The position numbers were made by a program, and so were the translations under genes. This document shows positions 9,449 to 18,300 of a DNA stretch of 54,579 nucleotides, one piece after another. Location: positions 1 through 54,579 of the forward strand of contig JAFUHJ010000017.1 of the NCBI GenBank assembly GCA_017468935.1. The letters are read 5' to 3'. The notes beneath the pieces are model-generated. The model saw only the letters and a list, made by a program, of their open reading frames with translations. It was not told the origin of the DNA and made no database searches. Origin of the DNA: Candidatus Methanomethylophilaceae archaeon (GTDB taxonomy: Archaea > Thermoplasmatota > Thermoplasmata > Methanomassiliicoccales > Methanomethylophilaceae). The number at the start of each line of letters is the position of its first letter. The first letter of the stretch is position 1.

Positions 9449-10462
9449 ATGTCCAGATACAGCAAGGCCGTGACCTCCATACTCGTATTCTACCTGAGCG
9501 GACTGGGCATATGGTTCCTGGACGCTTTGATGGCCGGCCCGCTGTCGTTACAGGTAATCATACCGCTGGTCATCGCTGTCATCGGCACAGTGTCCACCAT
9601 ACAGTCCATGAGGGGAGGTATGAGGGATATGCTGTCGTCAGAGGCATTCTTCTTCGGGATATACCTCCTGTCTAGGGGTATCATAATCATGATCACTCAA
9701 CGCGATCTCGGTTTCTTTGCATACGGGATGGTACTGATCATCATGGGCCCGCTCATGATCCTCTTCGCATCGAGTCTGTGGGCAGGTTTCGATTACAACA
9801 ATTTCCGTATCAGGAATATATGTTACGCAGTGATGGCCATAGCCGGGACGAAACTGTTCCTGACATTCCTGTTCGCTTTCAATCATGACGGTATAATCTA
9901 CATGCTTATGGATTTCCTGACCATCATAGTCGCACTCAACATAGTCATATTCTCCATGGACAGGTCCGTATCCCAATCCAGTCTCATGCAGTCCATCAGG
10001 GAGAGCACCGACAGTATGTCCGCGCTACTGTACAATGTGAACGACGCTTACATACTCGGGTCAGGGTGCCAGGAGGTACAGCATCTGATCGATTCGGATC
10101 AGGACGGGCAGGTAAGGCTGAAGCTTCTCAGCAACCAGATCAGGAACAGGATGCTCATATTCACAAAGACCGATGGCAAGCTCCGGGCAGATCTCCATGC
10201 CACCGATTACGTCCATGCCAACCCCCTGTACATGATGGATGTCAGGGATGTGGTGATCGGAGAGAGGTATCTCACCGTCTATTCTCACGAGGGCAGGTGG
10301 TTCAGGCTGTTGATCTACGAGAATCTCCAAGAGGACTATACCAAGGCAAAGATATTCGGCCAGGTGATCGATTTCGACCTGTACCTACGCAGATATTCGT
10401 ACCACAGGTTGCTGAAGAAGAACATCCGCGAACAGGAAGATGAGCGGAAGGAACAGGAATGA
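9449..10462 (+). CDS. Paralogous membrane protein 2 (divergent C-terminus)
   Basis: 337 aa. The N-terminal 180 residues hold about six helices in the same layout as the gene just upstream, ending in a highly hydrophobic segment near 150-170. The C-terminal domain (LIDSDQDGQVRLKLLSNQIRN and onward) is more diverged and ends in a charged helix rich in K, R and E. It begins 2 nt after the preceding stop, so it is the second gene of a transcript. A short TCCCG/CGGGA hairpin follows at about 10470. Function unknown. Confidence 0.72.
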   Translation: MSRYSKAVTSILVFYLSGLGIWFLDALMAGPLSLQVIIPLVIAVIGTVSTIQSMRGGMRDMLSSEAFFFGIYLLSRGIIIMITQRDLGFFAYGMVLIIMGPLMILFASSLWAGFDYNNFRIRNICYAVMAIAGTKLFLTFLFAFNHDGIIYMLMDFLTIIVALNIVIFSMDRSVSQSSLMQSIRESTDSMSALLYNVNDAYILGSGCQEVQHLIDSDQDGQVRLKLLSNQIRNRMLIFTKTDGKLRADLHATDYVHANPLYMMDVRDVVIGERYLTVYSHEGRWFRLLIYENLQEDYTKAKIFGQVIDFDLYLRRYSYHRLLKKNIREQEDERKEQE

Positions 10463-10540
10463 GATCCCGCTCGGGAAAGTCATTTCAACATCTCCTGCGA
10501 TATGCTCCATCATTCGGACAATCGTCCCCGAGGCGATCAA

Positions 10541-11653
10541 ATGACAATCACTGAGAACATCGGAAAGCTCGGATTCGGTCTCATGCGTCTTCCCCGGAAG
10601 GATGGGAAGATAGATGTCGAACAGGTCAAGGAGATGGTCGATCTCTTCTTGGAGTCCGGCTTCAATTACTTCGACACCGCGTGGGCGTATCCCGGAAGCG
10701 AGGAGGCCATCAGGGAGGCGCTTGTGGAGAGATATCCCCGTGACAGTTATTACCTGGCCACCAAGGATGCGGCGTGGAGGGTCGGAACGAAGGAGGAGGC
10801 CGAAAAGCAGTTTGAGACCTCCTTGGAGAGATTGGGCACCGATTACATCGATTTCTATCTCCTTCACAACCTGGGGAACGACAGGACCGAACCTTTTGAG
10901 AAATGGGATCTCTGGAACTATTTCCTCGAGAAGAAGAAGGAAGGGAAGATTAGGCACTTGGGATTCTCTTTCCATTCAACGGTAGATGAGCTCGAACCGA
11001 TCCTGAGAGCGCACCCCGAGGCGGAGTTCATACAGCTCCAGATCAATTATGCGGATTGGGAGAGCAACGCCATCCAGTCCAGGAAGGTATACGAGCTGTC
11101 GAGGAAGTACGGGAAACCCGTGATCGTCATGGAACCTGTGAAGGGAGGCCTTCTCGCAAAGCCTCCGGAGAAGGTGGAGAAGGTATTCAAGGATAAAGAG
11201 CCAGACAGCAGCTGTGCTTCATGGGCTCTACGGTTCTGCGCGGATCTCGAAGGTGTGATGACGGTCCTGTCGGGAATGTCGGATGTGGAACAGATGAAGG
11301 ACAACATTTCCCATATGCGGGGATTCGTCAACCTCACACCTCAGCAGAGGGATACCATAAAGAAGGCATCGGAGGTGCTGTCCACCTACCCGATAATCCC
11401 TTGCACCTCATGCGATTACTGTGCGAAGGTATGTCCTCTAGATATAGGGATATCCGGAACGTTCCAGGCGGTCAACCAGATGGCCTTGTACGGGAACAAG
11501 GAGTTCTCCACAGGTCAGTTGAATTGGCTTGTAGGTATGCACGGGAAGAAGTATGCGAAGGATTGCATAAAGTGTGGCAAATGCGAGAAGGTCTGTCCCC
11601 AGCACATCCTCATCCGCGATGAACTGGAGAAGAGCATAAAGATCTTCGAGTGA
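10541..11653 (+). CDS. Aldo/keto reductase with C-terminal 4Fe-4S ferredoxin domain
   Basis: About 370 aa. A TIM-barrel aldo/keto reductase (GFGLMRLP start, FDTAWAYP holding the catalytic Asp and Tyr, ATKDA holding the Lys, LLHNLG holding the His) is followed by a two-cluster ferredoxin tail (CTSCDYCAKVCP and CIKCGKCEKVCP). This architecture is common in anaerobes; the physiological substrate is unknown. The ATG at 10541 is preferred over the upstream in-frame ATG at 10502 because GAGG lies 7 nt before it. It separates the two pairs of paralogous membrane proteins. Confidence 0.9.
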   Translation: MTITENIGKLGFGLMRLPRKDGKIDVEQVKEMVDLFLESGFNYFDTAWAYPGSEEAIREALVERYPRDSYYLATKDAAWRVGTKEEAEKQFETSLERLGTDYIDFYLLHNLGNDRTEPFEKWDLWNYFLEKKKEGKIRHLGFSFHSTVDELEPILRAHPEAEFIQLQINYADWESNAIQSRKVYELSRKYGKPVIVMEPVKGGLLAKPPEKVEKVFKDKEPDSSCASWALRFCADLEGVMTVLSGMSDVEQMKDNISHMRGFVNLTPQQRDTIKKASEVLSTYPIIPCTSCDYCAKVCPLDIGISGTFQAVNQMALYGNKEFSTGQLNWLVGMHGKKYAKDCIKCGKCEKVCPQHILIRDELEKSIKIFE

Positions 11654-11725
11654 ACAGCGATGCGGCATACCGCATCGCCTGTGTCCCTTTTACGAATAAA
11701 TACGAAGAATGCGGTTCATCGACCA

Positions 11726-12718
11726 ATGTCAACACACGAGACCGCACAGGCAGTCATTGCCGTGGCCAAGAACAGGTTATCGTTCATCCTCGCAGGTATC
11801 ATCATCATTTCCGGTCTGATCGATGTTGCGAACATGACCGTGATCGGTAATTCGGACAGCGTATTGACCGATAGCTTGGTTGTAATCGTAAAGATAGGAA
11901 TGGGTATTTTCATCATATTCGACCCGAAAAGGAATCTGATGAGGTCGGTGGGATTCTACGCGTTATCCCTGGGTATCGCAAGGATAATCTCCTCTCTGCC
12001 CATGTTGGGAAGTTCTTCGGATTTCATCTTCATAATAGCCATCATCATGATAGTGATGGGTGTGAACCTGGTCTATTCGGGTTATAGCTATCTTCAAGAT
12101 GTGTCGAGGGGTCGTTTCGGAATGATCTTCGGTTCTGCCGCTCTTGCCTTGATCATGGCATCGGCCATCGTATCGTCCGTGGCCTTGGGTGATCAGTTGG
12201 AGACGGAGACCACCGATCTGATTATCTACACAGTGTATCTCTTCCAGTATCTCCTGATCCTCGTGATTATGGACAGCGATGATTTCAGATTCAGTTCCTG
12301 GGAGGAGAAGTCCGTAAGGAAGATGGACGACGTGCGTGTCACGTACACCCTGACTCCCGGAATGCATATACCTAGGAAGGACGCCAAGGTCATCAAGCAC
12401 ATGTTCGATGACAGGTCCTCATGGTCCAAGGTGGATGACGGCGGTCCAGTAGAATGCGAGGCTAGACTCCGCATGGAAGAGGATAAGGTCACATCCGTCA
12501 TGATAATGCAGAAATGGAAGGATTCGGACAGGATCTATTTCACGATATCCAACAACGACGACGGTACCATCCTCCAGGCCAACAGGTTCTATGTGACGGA
12601 TGCAATCGCCGATGATACGGATGACGACAGGTTCATGAACGTCCGTCTGTACGCTGACGGTGCGATGCTCTCCAACATATCGGTGATGTCCGCAGAGGCA
12701 GAGGAGGTGTCCGCATGA
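11726..12718 (+). CDS. Paralogous membrane protein 3
   Basis: About 330 aa. Helices at roughly 20-180 are in the same arrangement as the proteins at 8442 and 9449. A soluble domain follows with GGPVECEARL...MIMQKWKDSDRIYFTISN, clearly homologous to the C-terminus of the next gene (GPVERETT...LLQKWKDDDRLHLTVRN). The ATG at 11726 is chosen over 11660 because the extra residues are polar and unlike the paralogues. The stop overlaps the next start by 4 nt. Function unknown. Confidence 0.75.
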   Translation: MSTHETAQAVIAVAKNRLSFILAGIIIISGLIDVANMTVIGNSDSVLTDSLVVIVKIGMGIFIIFDPKRNLMRSVGFYALSLGIARIISSLPMLGSSSDFIFIIAIIMIVMGVNLVYSGYSYLQDVSRGRFGMIFGSAALALIMASAIVSSVALGDQLETETTDLIIYTVYLFQYLLILVIMDSDDFRFSSWEEKSVRKMDDVRVTYTLTPGMHIPRKDAKVIKHMFDDRSSWSKVDDGGPVECEARLRMEEDKVTSVMIMQKWKDSDRIYFTISNNDDGTILQANRFYVTDAIADDTDDDRFMNVRLYADGAMLSNISVMSAEAEEVSA

Positions 12719-13716
12719 AGGCGATGCAGAAGAGCGAACTCTACATATCGACGATCGGAGTGCTGCTAATCATCAATCAGCTTTTCGTACTGGGATTCGC
12801 GATAGCAGGAAACCCGATCAATGTGGGAGGGATCCTCTCGATCATCGTGGGCATCCTCGGAGGACTCGTCGCCATAGTCTACTTCAGGGAGAAGAAGATG
12901 ATCGGTGTGGCCTTCTGTCTGTTCCTGATAGGTCTCACCATCATATTGGCGGATATCGAAAGGGCATTCTCGACCGATGAGTCGGACAACTTCGTCGCAT
13001 CATTACTGTATGTGGTCACTGGAGTGGTGCTCGTGTACCATTCCGCATCGTTGGCGATCGGTCTGAAGACGGGAAGTGCGAAGAGCATCTTGTGCTTGGC
13101 CGTCATCAGCATCCTCGAGTTGTACCTGTTCCTGTCAGTGGTCCGCAGAGGCGACGACCTCACAGCCTTCGACTGGACGAACCTCATCATGGCCATAGAG
13201 CACGGAGCGTTCATCGTCATCCTCACCAGGCCGGAGATGATGATCTCACCGTTCCTCAAGAGGCTCAGGACCAATTCTGACGTGCTATATGACGCCATGG
13301 TCTCGGATCCCGAGGTCTATGTGGATAGGAAGGATGTCGAAAGGCTGACCGATATCAGCGACGGTCCCGAGTGGACACATCTGGACAACGGACCGGTAGA
13401 GCGCGAGACCACCGTCGGTCTTCACAGCCGTTGGACAGCGACAGAGATGCTCCTCCAGAAATGGAAGGATGACGACAGGCTGCATCTGACCGTTCGCAAC
13501 AAGGGGACCGACTCCTACAACATCGTGATGTCGATGGTAGTGGACCAGACGGTCCTGTCCAAGAATGACGACGGTAAGGTGACGAAGATCAGGTTCTACG
13601 GTCAGGAAGGCGTGTTCGCCGATGTCATCGTGGTCTCTGACGACGAGCTCACCAAGGGATACATAGACATCATCAAATCGAAGATGGCCGCCGCCAAGGC
13701 GAAGAAACAGAGCTGA
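12715..13716 (+). CDS. Paralogous membrane protein 4
   Basis: 333 aa with about six helices (residues 10-185) and a C-terminal soluble domain sharing LLQKWKDDDRLHLTV with its upstream neighbour. It ends in a lysine/alanine-rich tail (KSKMAAAKAKKQS). The ATGA overlap with the preceding gene indicates coupled translation, perhaps a heteromeric pair. A strong terminator hairpin follows. Function unknown. Confidence 0.75.
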   Translation: MKAMQKSELYISTIGVLLIINQLFVLGFAIAGNPINVGGILSIIVGILGGLVAIVYFREKKMIGVAFCLFLIGLTIILADIERAFSTDESDNFVASLLYVVTGVVLVYHSASLAIGLKTGSAKSILCLAVISILELYLFLSVVRRGDDLTAFDWTNLIMAIEHGAFIVILTRPEMMISPFLKRLRTNSDVLYDAMVSDPEVYVDRKDVERLTDISDGPEWTHLDNGPVERETTVGLHSRWTATEMLLQKWKDDDRLHLTVRNKGTDSYNIVMSMVVDQTVLSKNDDGKVTKIRFYGQEGVFADVIVVSDDELTKGYIDIIKSKMAAAKAKKQS

Positions 13717-13726
13717 TCAAACAAAT

Positions 13727-13757
13727 TGGACGGGCCGGGAGGATCCGGCCCATGTCC
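13727..13757 (+). terminator. Terminator hairpin after the paralogue cluster
   Basis: Stem GGGCCGG/CCGGCCC (extended by GGAC/GTCC around a small bulge) followed by ATTCTTTTA. The rest of the gap to 13994 shows no ORF or structure I can name, apart from AT-rich promoter-like sequence near 13962-13982. Confidence 0.75.
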
Positions 13758-13994
13758 ATTCTTTTACGTAGGGTAACTCCTGAATAATCCGTAATACACT
13801 TTCAGGCCGAAGAAGTTCGGACCAGGGATGATCAGAGACACCTTCAAGATCGTCCTTAAGAACAATGATGTCTAGTGACCAGTCCATTCAGGATAGGGCG
13901 TTCAGGATCTTTTTCTCTTTTCCATATCGTCAGCGGTTATTCCGGAGGTAGGTGAGATTGGTTAAATCACGTTAAATATCCATATCGGGTTAAC

Positions 13995-14957
13995 ATGCTC
14001 ATGGATAATCGGACATCCGCCGTTCTCATAGCCGTATTCGGGATATTGGCGATCTCCTCGTTATGCGTCGCAGGATACGCATTGTTCCAATTGAACGAAA
14101 TGCAGGATTCATCTGACATCGGAACGGATGTATTCGATTCCGATGCGTACTACAAGCGTGTCCAGGACTATGCCGCACAGATAAGGGAGAAGACGGACGT
14201 GGTCCCTGAGGTCGCCATCGTTCTCGGAAGCGGTCTCGGTTCGTTCGTCGAAGGAATGGATGTCCACACGACCATCCCGTATTCTTCATTGGAAGGATTC
14301 CCTGTATCGACTGCTCCCGGGCATCAAGGGAACTTCGTTCTCGGTACCATGGCGGGCAAGGAGATCATCGTCATGCAGGGCAGGGTCCATTATTACGAGG
14401 GGTATCCGTCTACCGAGGTAGTGCTCCCGCTGAGGGTGATGCATGAGCTCGGCGCGAAGACCCTGATCCTCACCAATGCCGTCGGGACGATCAACACCGA
14501 TTACGAGCCCGGTACGTTCATGGTTGTCGAGGACCACATATGTCTTGCCCCGTCCCCTCTCATCGGTCCGAACATCGATCAGCTCGGAGAGAGGTTCATC
14601 CCGATGAACGGAGCTTACGATTCATTGCTCAGAGAGAAGCTGAAGGGTATCGCGGTGGAGCACGGAATCACTTTGAACAAGGGCAGATTCATCCAGACTG
14701 TCGGCCCACAGTTCGAGACCCCGGCGGAGATCGAGGCATACAGGATCCTGGGATGCGACACCGTCGGTATGAGTTCGGCAATCGAGGCCATAGCCGCCCA
14801 TCATTGTTCCATGAGGGTGTGCGACATCAACTGCATAACCAACTATGCTCCCGGAATAGGCGGGGCCATACCTTCGAGCGAAGAGGTACAGGAAATGAGC
14901 AAGAAGATGGCCAAGGACCTCATAGTCCTGTTGGATGATCTCATACCTATGATATGA
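13995..14957 (+). CDS. Purine nucleoside phosphorylase with N-terminal membrane anchor
   Basis: 320 aa. Residues 8-32 form one strongly hydrophobic segment, then an acidic linker, then a complete class I (trimeric) PNP domain from about residue 50. The motifs are VLGSGLGSFVE (phosphate loop), PGHQGNF, GRVHYYEGY, NAVGTIN, VGMSSAIEA and ITNYAPG with the base-binding Asn. PNPs cleave purine (deoxy)ribonucleosides with phosphate. Family members are normally soluble and lack such a segment, so this one is either tethered or exported. Upstream TTAAATATCC is a plausible TATA element. The TetR gene follows 7 nt after the stop. Confidence 0.87.
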   Translation: MLMDNRTSAVLIAVFGILAISSLCVAGYALFQLNEMQDSSDIGTDVFDSDAYYKRVQDYAAQIREKTDVVPEVAIVLGSGLGSFVEGMDVHTTIPYSSLEGFPVSTAPGHQGNFVLGTMAGKEIIVMQGRVHYYEGYPSTEVVLPLRVMHELGAKTLILTNAVGTINTDYEPGTFMVVEDHICLAPSPLIGPNIDQLGERFIPMNGAYDSLLREKLKGIAVEHGITLNKGRFIQTVGPQFETPAEIEAYRILGCDTVGMSSAIEAIAAHHCSMRVCDINCITNYAPGIGGAIPSSEEVQEMSKKMAKDLIVLLDDLIPMI

Positions 14958-14964
14958 TCAGGTG

Positions 14965-15486
14965 ATGTCCACGGAAGACGTCGATACCCGTTTGAAGCAA
15001 TCGTTCATACGTCTGTATTCGTCGGAGCACAAGGTGTTCGTGTCCGCCCTTTGCAAGGACGCCGGTATCTCGAGGAACACCTTCTACGAGCATTACGCGA
15101 GTATGGATTCCCTGGTATCCGATATCCGTCGCGAAATACTGAGTGACCTTATGGATTATACCGGTCAATACATAGACCCGGAGAGTGACGGATTCGATCT
15201 GGATAGATATATCGATTCGGGATTGGAGTACATCTCCGCCCATATGGAAGAGTTCAGGGCTTTCATCGTAGACAATCACGACGAAGACTTCAGCAGGATG
15301 TGGAGCCACCGCATATCGTCCAATCTCAGGAAACTCCCGGGTTGCAGGCAGGACCCGGTCATGGCGGAGATGCTCTCGTATGCATTGGTGGGGGCCCTGA
15401 GCTATGCCGTGAGGATGGGGCTGTCGCAGAACATGACATCGGCGAAGGCATTCTTCAAGAACGCATTGGGCGGTCTGAAGGGATGA
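14965..15486 (+). CDS. TetR/AcrR-family transcriptional regulator
   Basis: About 173 aa. The N-terminal helix-turn-helix is typical of TetR (VSALCKDAGISRNTFYEHYASMDSLV, residues ~26-51), followed by an all-helical ligand-binding region without recognisable specificity. It begins just after the nucleoside phosphorylase stop and is probably cotranscribed with it. A GTG three bases earlier is an alternative start. Regulated genes are unknown; the phosphorylase or the downstream hydrolase are the obvious candidates. Confidence 0.83.
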   Translation: MSTEDVDTRLKQSFIRLYSSEHKVFVSALCKDAGISRNTFYEHYASMDSLVSDIRREILSDLMDYTGQYIDPESDGFDLDRYIDSGLEYISAHMEEFRAFIVDNHDEDFSRMWSHRISSNLRKLPGCRQDPVMAEMLSYALVGALSYAVRMGLSQNMTSAKAFFKNALGGLKG

Positions 15487-15553
15487 TTACAGTTTCCGTG
15501 AAAGTGTAATGCAACCTTCTTAAACGATGGGAAGGACTACGATCCCGATAAAA

Positions 15554-16399
15554 ATGACCGGAATAAAGATACACGTATTCCATACAGGTGAGGTCTGCGT
15601 AGCACCCGATCTCCCGTTCGGCGGAGATGAGTGCAACATAATCAAGGCCTCGGGATTATTCACGAAGAGGGAGGATCGTCTCTGGCTTCCCGTTTCGGCA
15701 TATCTGATCGAACATCCCGAACACGGGAGGATCCTCGTGGACACCGGTTGGGAGAGGGCGATGAGCCCCAACGGGGAGTACGACAGGAAGGCCCAGATCG
15801 AGAGTCTGGGATCCCCGATCCTCTACAAGGTAAACCAGGGACAGATCCCTCTGGGGATGACCATCGACGAACAGCTTGCGAAGATGGGCATCATGCCTTC
15901 TGACATAGACCTCATCCTGCTCTCGCATCTTGATTGCGACCACGCGAACGGTCTCAGCGGAGTGAAGGATGCGAAGAGGATAATCGTCTCCGAAGAGGAG
16001 CTCGAATATGCCAAGAAGCATCATACCAGGTACCACAGCAGATGGTGGGACTGCGTCGATCTTAAGACGCACGGATGGAACGGAACGGAAGGTCCTGCAG
16101 GGAAGTCCTATGATGTTTTCGGCGACGGTTCGATCGTGCAGGTGAACATCCCCGGACACTGTCCCGGCCTCTGTGCCACCCGCATCTCCGACGGCAACGG
16201 CAAATTCGTTCTGCTGTTCTCGGACGGAGGATACGCCAAGAAGTCCTGGGAGGAGATGATCACCTCCGGTATCTCCGATGATAAGGATCTTCAGAAGAAG
16301 TCGTTGCAGTGGATTCACGATCAGAGCCTTTCACCCGACTGTGTCGAATCCCTTGCAAACCACGATCCGGACATCGAACCGCATATCATCGATCTGTGA
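15554..16399 (+). CDS. Metallo-beta-lactamase-fold hydrolase (lactonase-like)
   Basis: About 281 aa. The zinc-binding signature SHLDCDHANG (HxxxDH type), a later conserved GHCPG histidine and a downstream Asp in LFSDGGYAKK place it among MBL-fold hydrolases of the N-acyl-homoserine-lactonase-like branch (COG0491). Lactone or thioester substrates are possible, but none can be assigned. A TATA-like TTCTTAAA at about 15516 lies some 35 nt upstream of the chosen ATG at 15554; the in-frame ATG at 15527 would give 290 aa but sits too near that box. Confidence 0.85.
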   Translation: MTGIKIHVFHTGEVCVAPDLPFGGDECNIIKASGLFTKREDRLWLPVSAYLIEHPEHGRILVDTGWERAMSPNGEYDRKAQIESLGSPILYKVNQGQIPLGMTIDEQLAKMGIMPSDIDLILLSHLDCDHANGLSGVKDAKRIIVSEEELEYAKKHHTRYHSRWWDCVDLKTHGWNGTEGPAGKSYDVFGDGSIVQVNIPGHCPGLCATRISDGNGKFVLLFSDGGYAKKSWEEMITSGISDDKDLQKKSLQWIHDQSLSPDCVESLANHDPDIEPHIIDL

Positions 16400-16407
16400 T
16401 CCGTGAA

Positions 16408-16436
16408 CGGCCCGGATGCCGCAGCCGTCCGGGTCG
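16408..16436. terminator. Hairpin between convergent genes
   Basis: Nine-base-pair stem CGGCCCGGA/TCCGGGTCG between the MBL hydrolase and the converging surface-protein gene. No T-run follows on the plus strand. Confidence 0.5.
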
Positions 16437-16466
16437 GAAACCCATTCCGATCCAGGGACGGGACCA

Positions 16467-18053
16467 TCACACCTTCCTGAACAGTCTGACGATCATATAC
16501 AGGATCAGAAGACATATGGCCACACCGATGAGGTTCTCGTATGGATAGGGGCGCTCACCCAGGTCATGGATGGACAGTACGGTGAGATCGTCGGTCACCG
16601 CACCGGAAGGTATCGAATATCTTTTGGGTTTGACTATATCGACGATCTGTTGTTCCTTATCGGCGATGTTCAGCGACCCTTCCCTGAGAACTATGTCTGA
16701 AGAGAGCAGGTCGATCTCCTCCAGTGAAGTGCATCCCTGGAACGCATCCAAGGATATCTCGACCGCGGTGTATTCCGGGATGGTGACCTTCTTCAGGTCC
16801 TTGCAGTCGGCGAATGCGAACATCCCGATGTGGGTAACGCTCGAGGGCAACACGACCTCCTCGAACCCGCAGTTCTCGAATGCCGACTGATTTATCGTCG
16901 TGAGTCCGGTGCCTAGGATCACGGTCCTGAGATTGGTACAGTTCCAGAACGATAACATATCGACGAGGACGATCCTGCTCAGATCGATCTCCTCCAGTGA
17001 GGTGCAATCCGTGAAGGAACCGCTGGGGACCATCATCATCTCATCGGGGAGTTTCACCTTCTTCAGGTACTTCGTCCCGGCGAAGGCCATGTCAGCTATG
17101 GATGTGACCTTGTCGTCTATGGTGTATTCCGTGTCCTTCTTACCGGCAGGATACGTGAAAAGGGTCCTGGTATCCTTACCGATCTCGAAGAGCACATCGT
17201 TCTCGACGATGTATCTGCTGTTATTATCCGATGTTATCGTCTCTAGCTGGCCGCAGTTGCCGAATGCTCCCTCGCCGATGTAAACGGTCTTCTCTGGTAT
17301 GTTCACGCTGGTTATGGGAGTGCCTTCGAATGCACCCTCACCGATGATCTTGATGTTGTCCGGCAGGTAGAAGGTACAGATTTTGGGACAGTCCTTGAAC
17401 GCCTCGTCATCGATGATGGTCACGGTGTTGGGCAGCATGTTTATGCCGGCGATGTTGGTCATGTATTCCAGATTCTCGCATCCGTAGAACGCTCTGGCCC
17501 TTATCTCGGTGAGGCCTTCGATGTAGGTGTCCACATAGATGAGGTTGTTGCATCCTTCGAACGCCGATTCGCAGATGGTCGTGACCGTGGAGGGAATGCC
17601 GTAGGCGGCAGTCTGGTACGCCTTCGGGTATGCGATGAGCTGGCTCATATTCCTGTCGAACAGTATCCCGTTGTCGGACATCAGATTGAAGTTGGCATCA
17701 TGTACGATGAACGCATCGATGTTCTTCCCTTCCTTGATCAATCCGGGATGAGGGATGTTCCATACGTGTTCGGGGATCTTCACCCCGATGATATTGTCGC
17801 TGCTGAAGGTGCACAGGAGGTCGGTCACGATGTAGGATATGCCGTCATGCTCCACCTCGGCAGGGATCTCGACGACCTCCTCGGCATGATCGTTGTCGTA
17901 GGCTATCGCGGCAACGCGCACATCGTTGATGATCTGGAATGTGAAGAGGCCGTCGGTGAACGTTATCTCCTCGGGTTCGGTATCCGCGTCGGACATGGGT
18001 ACGGCGAGGAATGCCAGTGCTAAGACCGGGATGAGAAGGATACCGAACTTCAT
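16467..18053 (-). CDS. BspA-like leucine-rich-repeat surface protein
   Basis: About 528 aa. The signal peptide (MKFGILLIPVLALAFLAVP) begins at 18053; the upstream in-frame codons to 18314 are unrelated to the family and overlap the divergent gene region. The body is a series of LRR_5/BspA repeats with the consensus I-x-x-x-AF-x-x-C-x-x-L (CESAFEGCNNL, RARAFYGCENL, DDEAFKDCPKI, GEGAFGNCGQL, NQSAFENCGF, FAFADCKDL). A C-terminal transmembrane helix ends in RLFRKV, anchoring it with repeats outside. BspA-type proteins act in adhesion and host interaction in gut and oral microbes; a ligand cannot be inferred. Confidence 0.9.
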   Translation of the reverse strand: MKFGILLIPVLALAFLAVPMSDADTEPEEITFTDGLFTFQIINDVRVAAIAYDNDHAEEVVEIPAEVEHDGISYIVTDLLCTFSSDNIIGVKIPEHVWNIPHPGLIKEGKNIDAFIVHDANFNLMSDNGILFDRNMSQLIAYPKAYQTAAYGIPSTVTTICESAFEGCNNLIYVDTYIEGLTEIRARAFYGCENLEYMTNIAGINMLPNTVTIIDDEAFKDCPKICTFYLPDNIKIIGEGAFEGTPITSVNIPEKTVYIGEGAFGNCGQLETITSDNNSRYIVENDVLFEIGKDTRTLFTYPAGKKDTEYTIDDKVTSIADMAFAGTKYLKKVKLPDEMMMVPSGSFTDCTSLEEIDLSRIVLVDMLSFWNCTNLRTVILGTGLTTINQSAFENCGFEEVVLPSSVTHIGMFAFADCKDLKKVTIPEYTAVEISLDAFQGCTSLEEIDLLSSDIVLREGSLNIADKEQQIVDIVKPKRYSIPSGAVTDDLTVLSIHDLGERPYPYENLIGVAICLLILYMIVRLFRKV

Positions 18054-18300
18054 GCCCTTCGGTATAAGGATGAGACGATAATAAGATAGCGATAGGCTCG
18101 TTTCAGGTGTGGAAGAGATCCGGGCCGGTAATCGCGATCCATCTGAAAAGGCCGGGACTTCACCGATAGCCGATCGGTGATTCTTCTCGTAACATGCTCC
18201 CATAAGCCATGTCAGCATGTTCTGCAGTATGTCACCGTTCATCCAAGTTGTGGATAATTGGAAGATACCGATAATAACGTCCTCACGGATATCCGATACG

